Shown here in pieces: positions 55,743-64,000 of a stretch of DNA of 64,000 bases; within the stretch, counting starts at the first letter, position 1; every line of letters begins with the position of its first letter. The translations under genes were made by a program, and so were the position numbers. Source of the DNA: Bartonella massiliensis (GTDB lineage: Bacteria > Pseudomonadota > Alphaproteobacteria > Rhizobiales > Rhizobiaceae); the NCBI RefSeq assembly GCF_902150025.1, contig NZ_CABFVS010000004.1, forward strand, positions 88,365 to 152,364, read 5' to 3'. The notes under the pieces were generated by a model. It saw only the letters and a list, made by a program, of their open reading frames with translations, had not been told where the DNA came from and made no database searches.

Positions 55743-56312
55743 TTATGTCTTGTGGCCAGAAAGAATGCCTTTTGAAGCAATATAGAGGCTCATAAGGGTG
55801 AAAAGTAAGCTAGCAATAACATTCCAATCAGCAAAGGAGAGAAAAAGAAAACGTATGGAGGCTTCAGAACAAGAAGGAGGGTGAATGTTGTTTAATTGGT
55901 TTAGCAGTTGGTTAATGTTTGTCGTTTTTCGCACGGCGTTTAAACCACAACTAAGCGGTGCTTCCCAAAAGCCATATTCAACGCCGGCATGATAAATGGC
56001 TAAAACAAGGCTGATGCTCATTAAGACAAAAACACATAAAAATAAAAGTTGTACCCAAGAAGATATGCGAAAAAACCATGCACAAAAACCCGCTAAGAAC
56101 AAAAAGGGTATGGCACTGTAATAGGGCAAACGCTCTATCAGACATAAATCGCAAGGAAGATACCCTCCAAGATGTTCAAAGCCAAGAGCAAGACCTATTG
56201 TGCTTGATAAGCAAAACGCAAGAAAAAAAGCCCATAAACTTTGTTCTTTTCTGCTGGGTTCAAGATGAAGATGCTTGTTTAAAAGGGGATGGGAAGACAA
56301 AACGCATGCCAT
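55743..56312 (-). CDS. dsbB: Disulfide bond formation protein DsbB
   Basis: This 189-residue inner-membrane oxidoreductase passes electrons from DsbA to quinone. Four membrane segments are visible. The first redox pair is CDLC in GGYLPCDLCLIERLPYY (residues ~51-54), and the second pair is in the second periplasmic loop (LSCGLNAV and PPSCSE). YHAGVEYGFWEAPLSC is a family marker. It lies 12 bp downstream of the DedA-like gene, so the two are probably cotranscribed. Confidence 0.9.
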   Translation of the reverse strand: MACVLSSHPLLNKHLHLEPSRKEQSLWAFFLAFCLSSTIGLALGFEHLGGYLPCDLCLIERLPYYSAIPFLFLAGFCAWFFRISSWVQLLFLCVFVLMSISLVLAIYHAGVEYGFWEAPLSCGLNAVRKTTNINQLLNQLNNIHPPSCSEASIRFLFLSFADWNVIASLLFTLMSLYIASKGILSGHKT

Positions 56313-56324
56313 TGAGTTTGTTCC

Positions 56325-56930
56325 TTATAAAAACTGTTTGTTAAAAAAAGCGATAAAAATCCCATAAATGAAAAGAAGGCTAACAAAACTGAAGAGGATA
56401 ATCCATTTGAAATGTTGTCTTAGAAAACGCATTGCTTTTTGTCCAAAATGTTTAATAAACCACGCAAGAAGATAAAAACGAGCACCTCGAGAAAAGATAC
56501 AAATAAGAATGAAAAGTTCAAGGTGTACACTCATCACACCTGCTAAAATTGTGACAATTTTGATGGGGGGAAGATGAAAAAAGCCTGATGTAATCAGTAA
56601 AATAATTAGAAATTGTAGGGTTGCACTGTTTTTCAGAGATTCAAAACTTTCAACTTTACCGTAAAATTCTAAAATGGGTTTGGCAAGGGTGTCATAGGCA
56701 AAATGTCCGATAAACCAACCGGTAATGCCTCCTAAAACAGAACAGATCGTCGCAATAAAAGCATAGCGATAAACCCGCTTTTGACGGATAAGCAGCAGCG
56801 GGATATATAAAACATCTACGGGAATTGGAAAAACAGAGCTTTCAATAAAGGCAATGAAACCAAGCCAGTGTGGTGCTGTACGCCGATTTGCTAAAGAAAT
56901 CGTCCAAAGCTTTAATCTGTTTAATATCAT
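56325..56930 (-). CDS. YqaA/DedA-family membrane protein
   Basis: This 201-residue polytopic protein has the DedA/SNARE-associated motif GFIAFIESSVFPIPVDVLYI and ITGWFIGHFAYDTLAKPILE, then FFHLPPIKIVTILAGVMSVH, the region with conserved prolines. Relatives are lipid-scramblase-like flippases for undecaprenyl phosphate or phosphatidylethanolamine, needed for envelope homeostasis; the exact substrate is unknown. It is the first gene of the pair with dsbB. Confidence 0.85.
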   Translation of the reverse strand: MILNRLKLWTISLANRRTAPHWLGFIAFIESSVFPIPVDVLYIPLLLIRQKRVYRYAFIATICSVLGGITGWFIGHFAYDTLAKPILEFYGKVESFESLKNSATLQFLIILLITSGFFHLPPIKIVTILAGVMSVHLELFILICIFSRGARFYLLAWFIKHFGQKAMRFLRQHFKWIILFSFVSLLFIYGIFIAFFNKQFL

Positions 56931-57139
56931 GCGTTTTTTATAAATTTAAGAGGTAAAAACTTTACAAATAAGTTTGCTATAAGTTCGATAAAGGAAATAT
57001 TCCATAAATAAAGAGAAGAAAAAGAGAAGAATTCTTAAAAAATAAGAAGTCTGCTGTTGACGAATCTGTGCTTCTTCATATAGTGCAGAGACATAATCGA
57101 CAAGTGTGTTTTTTATAGCTCTGTCTTTTATAACAATGT

Positions 57140-57224
57140 GCGGGTGTGGTGGAACTGGTAGACGCGCCAGACTCAAAATCTGGTTCCGAGAGGAGTGTCG
57201 GTTCGAGTCCGACCACCCGCACCA
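57140..57224 (+). tRNA. tRNA-Leu (anticodon CAA)
   Basis: An 85-nt class II tRNA with encoded CCA. The acceptor stem is GCGGGTG/CACCCGC. The anticodon stem is CCAGA/TCTGG with loop CTCAAAA, so the anticodon is CAA. The long variable arm is TTCCGAGAGGAGT-like, and the T arm is GTCGGTTCGAGTCCGAC. It reads the UUG codon. The surrounding 300 bp show no other tRNA. Confidence 0.96.
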
Positions 57225-57775
57225 CTTTATGAATATTTTTCTTTATTCAGTTATGTCGTATTCCCATTAATTTATTAGGCATTGGGATTTATAAAGTGTT
57301 GCGATTTATAAGGCGTAACGTTTGTTTGTAAAGAATGTTCACTGTTTTGCCTTTTGCCTATATTGTGAGATTTTTTTACTCAAAATCGCTTGATATTGGA
57401 TCAATCATAATCGTATTTCTTACACCTTTACAGACGAGGTGCGTAGCGTAAAAACTTTACAATAAAAAATGCCTATAAGGTTGAAAAACAAATACATACA
57501 ATGTTTTTTTATGCTGCGTTTTTTATGCGGCTGTCACATTATCATCAGCAGCTGCAATTGATGGGCAGTGTTCTTATTATTTTACAAGAAATATCAATGC
57601 TCTCATTTATTGCATGAGGGCGTTCATGGTGTGGTGGTAAAGTGCTTATATTTCAAATGCCTTACAGAGGTGAAAGGATAAAAATTTGCTAGAAGCTGAA
57701 TTGTTTTGCGGCTATTGATGGATTGTTTATCTTTGGTTTTGGGAATCTCCGCCCTTTGAAGTATGAGGAAAACAT
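57225..57775. other. Spacer after tRNA-Leu
   Basis: I see no gene or att-like repeat of the tRNA 3' end. The porin gene terminator follows. Confidence 0.45.
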
Positions 57776-57803
57776 AAAAAAACCCTGTTTTAACAGGGTT
57801 TTT
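57776..57803 (-). terminator. Intrinsic terminator after porin gene
   Basis: AAAACCCTG-TTTTA-CAGGGTTTTT is a 7-bp stem with a T-run on either strand, so it may work in both directions. It lies 30 bp after the stop codon of the outer-membrane protein gene. Confidence 0.8.
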
Positions 57804-57830
57804 AAATCATTTAATTTTTTCTATAAGATA

Positions 57831-58724
57831 TTAGAATTTATAAGCAATGCCAAGGCGAACATCATGCGTTTTGGAGCTGATGTTAAGCACATCCTTGGCA
57901 AGTTTCTGTTTAAAAAAATCTGAATAACGATATTCTGTACGCATGATGATGCTGTCTGTCATGGCAAGATCAAAACCACCACCAACAGTATAACCCGTCA
58001 TTGTTTTTGTCTCACTTAACACATTGCCAGAAGCAAATACGACTGTCGGCTCTTCTTGCGATTTTGATAAAAGTGACTGGATATATTGTATCTGTGTGTA
58101 GGTTATACCCCCTGCAATATAAGGCATAAGACGATGGGAAGCAAAACCAATGCGCGCGCGCGCAGCACCAGACCATTTTTCTTTTAACGTTACACTGCTG
58201 ACAACAATGTCACCATAGTTGGGGATTGTCTCATCTTGAGCAGCAGGTTTTATAATAGGAATCCCAGCTTCTTGAAAGGCTGCGTTAATTGTGTCTAATT
58301 CATCTATAATTCTCTGTTCACCGCCCGTTTGCGTATTTTTCCGACCAGACCAGACGATGTCCGTATCAAAACCAAGAACAACGTTACTTCCTAAATCAAC
58401 ATTAGAACCTGCATAAATGCCTGCTCTTAATCCTGATGGTTTGGGTGATAAATCTCTATCAACCCAAGCCCATTTTCCGCTCTGTGCTTCTTGTGTATAA
58501 TTTAGAGTGTTTTTACTGGAAAAATAGCCAATTTGTCCTCCAAAATAAAAACCAGACCAGGAAAAAGGTTTAGAAACAATAACCGGTGAGATCCGTGGTG
58601 GTAAACTACTTGTCCTTGAAATATCCGGTTTTGATGACTTAAAAACCACCGTATCAGCGGCTTGCACTGTTGAAACAGTCATGAAAGTGAAAAGAGAAAG
58701 TGCAGTTAAACATTTTATGTTCAT
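57831..58724 (-). CDS. Outer-membrane beta-barrel protein (Omp31/hemin-binding protein family)
   Basis: This 297-residue protein has a signal peptide (residues 1-~22, ALSLFTFMTVSTVQA). The mature part has the family start FSWSGFYFGGQIGYFSSK, alternating strands (GLRAGIYAGSNVDLGSNVVL), VVLGFDTDIVWSG, RARIGFASHRLMPYIAGGIT and TGYTVGGGFDLAMTDSIIMR. It ends with the barrel-closing RLGIAYKF. Bartonella Hbp/Omp25-like porins bind heme and are surface antigens; which paralogue this is cannot be said. It is monocistronic with its own terminator. Confidence 0.85.
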   Translation of the reverse strand: MNIKCLTALSLFTFMTVSTVQAADTVVFKSSKPDISRTSSLPPRISPVIVSKPFSWSGFYFGGQIGYFSSKNTLNYTQEAQSGKWAWVDRDLSPKPSGLRAGIYAGSNVDLGSNVVLGFDTDIVWSGRKNTQTGGEQRIIDELDTINAAFQEAGIPIIKPAAQDETIPNYGDIVVSSVTLKEKWSGAARARIGFASHRLMPYIAGGITYTQIQYIQSLLSKSQEEPTVVFASGNVLSETKTMTGYTVGGGFDLAMTDSIIMRTEYRYSDFFKQKLAKDVLNISSKTHDVRLGIAYKF

Positions 58725-59149
58725 AAAACATCCCCAATTTATTTAAAATACGATATGTATTGTATATAAATCGGTTAAAAAAATCTATACTTAATTTCAT
58801 TATAAAAAATAAAATATTCTAAAACTCGATGATTATTCACTATTAAGCGTTTTTAAACGTGTTTATTCCGCTTTTTTCCCTTATAATTCTTAATTTTTAA
58901 GCATTTGTTTACCACTGTTCCTCCCGTGCTTTCTATGTTTTAGAGCACATTATGATGTAATAATTAAGCTTTTTATTTATTTAAAGAACTATTTCTTTTA
59001 TAGGAATTAAAACATTTTTTATTATTTATTTAAAGAAATAATATCTGTTATGGTTATTATTTTTATGCCTCGTATTCAATTAATATAAAAAAATATGTGG
59101 TGGCATTTTTATATTTTTTGATCTTTATCGTCATCCTTGTATTTCGGTT
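58725..59149. other. AT-rich region upstream of porin gene
   Basis: No gene is recognised. It contains the porin promoter region. Confidence 0.4.
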
Positions 59150-59620
59150 TTACGGCTTTCAAAAGTTAAATACTGTCTTTTAAAGCGTGGAATTTACCCA
59201 TTGGCGCACGCTTTTGTTCCTCGCGCTCTTTAATCTCGCACTCTGTAATAGCGTCACGTTTTACGCGTGAATAGAACGCCTAAAATAATGGAATATAGCT
59301 ATGTTGCATATTCACGCACTTGTTTAAAAAAAATATCTCTCAAAGTGCACCCAAGCCCGTTTGATGGTGTCGACTATAAAAGGTATAACGCAAAGCTCGC
59401 TATAGAAATAATATAAGATTTATTGTACCTCCCCACTTTTATGCTTTATAAAAAGAGCAGGCTATAAAGAGCAAGCCGTCATTCTCACACACTTGGGGGG
59501 GGCTCTAACATTTAGGGGTTTTTCTAAAATGTTGCGCACCAACTTTTGGCATTTCTCGACGGTTTATGAAAAGGCATGCCTTTCTTATACAGTTTTACAC
59601 CACACAGCTTGCTTGCTTTG
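59150..59620 (-). pseudogene. Integrase relic, extended
   Basis: The minus strand shows decayed DUF4102 sequence near 59560-59400 (AGCAGGCTATAAAGAGCAAG and GCCGTC correspond to the CDGAGLL codons). It runs on to a charged stretch around 59290-59180 (REEQKRAPMGKFHALKDS), which resembles the linker after the arm-binding domain. Multiple stops are present. Confidence 0.65.
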
Positions 59621-59659
59621 TGATGAGAAAGAAAATGTGATGGAGCCAAGCGTTTCAAA

Positions 59660-59800
59660 TTTGGCCAAGCGTTTCAAATTTGATTGTGTGCTGTCTTAAA
59701 GGATATTTTTGTAAGGGTGCTGATTGTTTTTAGCAAATTGTTTTTCGTAAAGGCAACGTCAAAGCTTTTTGGGGTGTTGAGCCTTATTTCAACAGCTGTT
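59660..59800 (-). pseudogene. Truncated, decayed internal fumC copy
   Basis: AAGCGTTTCAAATTTGATTG, then TGTGCTGTCTTAAAGGATAT, AAAGGCAACGTCAAAGC and GGGGTGTTGAGCC, copies 60786-60895 inside fumC with indels. CCAAGCGTTTCAAATTTG itself is doubled at 59646-59681. It abuts the integrase relic at 59150-59620. Confidence 0.85.
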
Positions 59801-59929
59801 GCTTCTTTAAGTTAAAAGCTGGAGGAATGGAGATACGTGTTTAAAATGAACATTGTGGGTCATTGTTATCATTGGAGGCTTGTCGTGGCATGATAATACT
59901 TTGATTTATAGTGATAATCTAGCATTATT

Positions 59930-60150
59930 CACCTTAAATTAAAGACCCGAATAACGTAAGATTTTTTCATTTCAAATCTGTTTATCATCAATCAACTAAA
60001 ATCACTTGTTTGCACATCACAAGCGGGTGGGTTATGGGGGTAAAAAATGTATAAGATAAGGAATAAAAATAGTTTTTCATGAATCGTTTTACAAACCCAA
60101 GGGTTGATCCGCAACATTATAAGGGGATCATCGGGGCATGGGGCCCCGAT
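59930..60150 (+). pseudogene. Integrase relic start in the plus orientation
   Basis: This copy has the upstream repeat in reverse orientation (TCATTTCAAATCTGTTTATC, then AAAATCACTTGTTTGCACAT) and the first codons from the ATG at 60079 (MNRFTNPRVDPQH). The equivalent start is at about 45660. The frame then runs into the fumC downstream sequence. Confidence 0.65.
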
Positions 60151-60201
60151 GTTTTTGATGAACAAGGTTTAGAGAAGTTTTCCTGTTCTTTATCGGGCTC
60201 T

Positions 60202-61590
60202 TTATTGGGGCGCGATCATCTTTTTGGGATCAACCAGCCGATCATAATCTTCTCCAGAAACACCTGCTTTGAGAGCTTCGGTGCGCAAAGTTGTATCATT
60301 TTTATGGGCAGCTTTGGCAATTTCAGCGGCTTTTTCATAGCCAATTTCTGGAGCAAGAGCGGTGACTAACATGAGTGAGCGCTCCATGAGTGCGTGAATA
60401 TGAATACGATTAGCACGCAGTCCTTGGACGCAATGGAGATCAAAAGAGCGCATGCAATCCCCAAGAAGGGTAATGGATTGTAAGACATTATAGCCAATAA
60501 GAGGCTTATAAACATTGAGTTCAAAATGCCCTTGACTTGCAGCAAAGGTGACGCTGGTGTGATTGCCAAAGACTTGGGCTGCGACCATGGTCATGGCTTC
60601 ACATTGGGTGGGGTTCACCTTGCCAGGCATAATAGAAGAGCCGGGTTCATTTTCAGGTAAGCTTAATTCGCCTAAGCCAGAACGCGGACCAGAGCCTAAA
60701 AACCGAATGTCATTGGCAATTTTAAATAGATCCGCGGCGAGAGCGTTTAAGCTGCCATGGAAATGCGCAAGAGCACCATGATGCGCAAGCGCTTCAAATT
60801 TATTGTGTGCTGTCTTAAAGGATATTCCGGTGAGAGTGCTAATTGTTTCAGCAAAGGCAACATCAAAACCTTTCGGAGCGTTGAGTCCTGTTCCAACAGC
60901 CGTTCCACCTTGCGCCAGCATTTGGACATCGCTAAGGGCTGTTTCAATGCGTTGAAGATTGGCTTCTAGAGCAACCCGATAGCCTGAAAATTCTTGTGCA
61001 AGTGTTAAGGGTGTTGCATCTTGCGTATGGGTGCGGCCAATTTTGATAATATCGGCAAATTCTTCTTCCTTTTTCTTTAAAGTGCTAATGAGCGCTTCAA
61101 GAATGGGAAAGAGATGTTGGCGCGTCTGCAGTGTGGTGGCAATGTGAAGTGCCGTGGGAAAAGAATCGTTGGATGATTGACTCATATTAACATGGTCATT
61201 AGGGTGAACGGGCTTTTTACTTCCCAACTTTCCCCCCAAAAGCATGCTTGCATGGTTGGCAATCACTTCATTGACATTCATATTGCTTTGCGTACCAGAG
61301 CCTGTTTGCCAAACAGAAAGGGGAAAATGCTCATCGAAGGCGCCAGAAAGAACTTCATCAGCGGCGGTAACAATGGCTTTTCCAATGTTTTGCGGAAGTT
61401 TGCCTTTGTCCATATTGACAAGAGCAGCGGCTTTTTTGATAAGGCTTAAGGCATAAATAATGGCAAGAGGCTGCTTTTCACTGCCAATATTAAAATTATG
61501 CAGAGAACGTTCAGTTTGTGCACCCCAATAACGATCTTGGCGTACCGAAATCGTTCCAAAGCTATCCGTTTCCTGACGTGTTTCAACCAT
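60202..61590 (-). CDS. fumC: Class II fumarate hydratase FumC
   Basis: This enzyme of 462 residues interconverts fumarate and L-malate in the TCA cycle. The start [20 protein letters not shown] then [13 protein letters not shown] is typical; the ATG at 61590 fits better than the longer frame. The conserved [18 protein letters not shown] and [19 protein letters not shown] bind substrate. The signature loop is [17 protein letters not shown], with the catalytic Ser in SSIMPGK. The His-containing [20 protein letters not shown] is present. It appears intact. Confidence 0.97.
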   Translation of the reverse strand: MVETRQETDSFGTISVRQDRYWGAQTERSLHNFNIGSEKQPLAIIYALSLIKKAAALVNMDKGKLPQNIGKAIVTAADEVLSGAFDEHFPLSVWQTGSGTQSNMNVNEVIANHASMLLGGKLGSKKPVHPNDHVNMSQSSNDSFPTALHIATTLQTRQHLFPILEALISTLKKKEEEFADIIKIGRTHTQDATPLTLAQEFSGYRVALEANLQRIETALSDVQMLAQGGTAVGTGLNAPKGFDVAFAETISTLTGISFKTAHNKFEALAHHGALAHFHGSLNALAADLFKIANDIRFLGSGPRSGLGELSLPENEPGSSIMPGKVNPTQCEAMTMVAAQVFGNHTSVTFAASQGHFELNVYKPLIGYNVLQSITLLGDCMRSFDLHCVQGLRANRIHIHALMERSLMLVTALAPEIGYEKAAEIAKAAHKNDTTLRTEALKAGVSGEDYDRLVDPKKMIAPQ

Positions 61591-61703
61591 GATTAAGATC
61601 CTTTTTTGTTCACGGGTTCTTAAAAAAGCTAAATAACGCGAAAGTACAAGAAGAAGCAAGATGTGGAAGCTTTATTTTAAGAGAAATTATTTTATGGCTA
61701 TCC

Positions 61704-61732
61704 TTGACATTGAGAAAGGCCGATTTTATATC
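61704..61732 (+). promoter_or_regulatory. groESL promoter
   Basis: TTGACA at 61704-61709 and TATATC at 61727-61732 are separated by 17 bp. The CIRCE element begins 11 bp downstream, over the expected start site. Confidence 0.7.
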
Positions 61733-61742
61733 TTGGACAGTG

Positions 61743-61769
61743 TTAGCACTCATATGTATAGAGTGCTAG
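61743..61769 (+). promoter_or_regulatory. CIRCE operator (HrcA binding site)
   Basis: TTAGCACTC, nine bases, then GAGTGCTAG form the perfect-length inverted repeat of the CIRCE element, with one base differing at the end from consensus GAGTGCTAA. HrcA binding here would repress groESL until heat shock. hrcA is not in the window. Confidence 0.95.
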
Positions 61770-61821
61770 CAAGAACTTTCTAAGATTAATGCAATTATGT
61801 TCAGTTTTAAGGATTTAAAAC

Positions 61822-62118
61822 ATGGCTAATATACAATTCCGCCCGCTTCACGATCGTGTCGTTGTTCGTCGGGTTGAATCTGAAAATAAAACCGCTGGTG
61901 GGATTATCATTCCTGATACAGCAAAAGAAAAACCACAAGAAGGCGAAGTTATTGCTGTTGGCAATGGCGCTCTCGATGATAACGGAAAGCGCGTGCCTTT
62001 AGAAGTCAAAACAGGAGACCGTATTTTATTTGGAAAATGGTCTGGAACTGAAGTCAAGATTAATGGCGAAGACCTCTTAATCATGAAAGAATCGGACATT
62101 ATGGGAATTATGGGCTAA
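61822..62118 (+). CDS. groES: Co-chaperonin GroES
   Basis: This 98-residue lid of the GroEL cage has [20 protein letters not shown], the mobile loop [20 protein letters not shown], and [20 protein letters not shown] then [12 protein letters not shown]. It is first in the groESL operon under CIRCE. groEL follows after 70 bp. Confidence 0.98.
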   Translation: MANIQFRPLHDRVVVRRVESENKTAGGIIIPDTAKEKPQEGEVIAVGNGALDDNGKRVPLEVKTGDRILFGKWSGTEVKINGEDLLIMKESDIMGIMG

Positions 62119-62188
62119 TTAAGAAGCGCTCAATTTTTCATTTTTTCATTCATGTACTATTGTGAAAAAAACTCCAAGGAGAAATTAA

Positions 62189-63832
<1,644 letters not shown>

Positions 63833-63857
63833 GCTCTTTTTCCTAAAGATAATAAAG

Positions 63858-63886
63858 AAACGGGTCTTATCGACCCGTTTTTTTTG
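63858..63886 (+). terminator. Intrinsic terminator of groESL operon
   Basis: AAACGGGTC-TTAT-CGACCCGTTT followed by TTTTT lies 25 bp after the groEL stop. Confidence 0.9.
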
Positions 63887-64000
63887 TCTATTTTTTTATT
63901 TTTCACGTTCTTGGGGGCGGCTCTTTTACGTGGAAAAAATACCCAAAACGTCTTCCTTGTTCCCTATCTCTCATGGGTTTTATCCCTTATAGGCTTTCCA
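63887..64000. other. Window end, no gene seen
   Basis: Just over 100 bp after the terminator hold no supported feature. Confidence 0.4.

Noticed and set aside
56946..57176. 76-codon minus-strand frame upstream of the DedA-like gene
   Set aside because: It overlaps the start of tRNA-Leu and has no family features.
57140..57224. tRNA-Leu as the attachment site of an island
   Set aside because: No second copy of the tRNA 3' end is found in the window and no integrase relic abuts it.

Overview
The window is a chromosomal segment of an alphaproteobacterium of the order Rhizobiales, almost certainly Bartonella. The evidence is the low-GC DNA, the gene order ruvC-ruvA-ruvB-ybgC-tol-pal-cpoB-tilS-ftsH-glmM, RcdA (DUF1465) and TrcR (DUF1013) homologues, an Omp25/Omp31/hemin-binding type porin, XRE regulators with conserved structured leaders like the Brt/Trp loci described in B. 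henselae, and a virB2-virB11 type IV secretion cluster without a 17-kDa-antigen type VirB5. Species cannot be fixed from the sequence alone.

Layout. 1-3.3 kb: the cut end of an XRE regulator and its leader RNA, a toxin-antitoxin cassette with a nonsense codon in the toxin, a TIR-like protein and a ThiE-like protein. 3.6-10 kb: opgC-like gene, rcdA with three truncated copies, ruvC, ruvA, ruvB, ybgC. 10-14.4 kb: an accessory block with four tandem XRE-regulator/leader-RNA units, most of them frameshifted; it splits ybgC from tolQ. 14.4-30 kb: tolQ-tolR-tolA-tolB, then yebC and trcR (a second interruption), then pal, cpoB, tilS, ftsH, glmM. tolA, cpoB and tilS carry in-frame tandem repeat expansions. 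30-46 kb: a T4SS island on the minus strand (virB2-3-4-5, an array of seven eexN-like lipoprotein genes mixed with truncated virB6 copies, virB6-7-8-9-10-11) and a divergent thermonuclease-like gene. The island is bracketed by a direct repeat of the glmM 3' end. 46-60 kb: a gene-poor stretch with DUF1469-like and DUF883 proteins, exbB-exbD, dut, an MbfA-like iron exporter, dsbB, a YqaA/DedA protein, tRNA-Leu and a porin, separated by 1-2 kb spacers. 60-64 kb: fumC and the CIRCE-controlled groES-groEL operon.

The spacers are not empty. They hold repeated relics of the N-terminal part of a tyrosine recombinase (DUF4102-type integrase), and many lie next to truncated copies of the neighbouring housekeeping gene (glmM, exbD, dut, mbfA, fumC). 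I infer repeated integration and excision at the 3' ends of core genes as the process that shaped the region and delivered the T4SS island.

Functionally, the core genes cover Holliday-junction resolution (RuvABC), outer-membrane energisation (Tol-Pal, ExbBD), cell-cycle control (RcdA, TrcR), envelope and protein quality (FtsH, GlmM, GroESL, DsbB), and iron and oxidative homeostasis. The accessory genes cover conjugation or secretion (Vbh-like T4SS plus entry exclusion), toxin-antitoxin and TIR-type functions, and regulators with RNA leaders.
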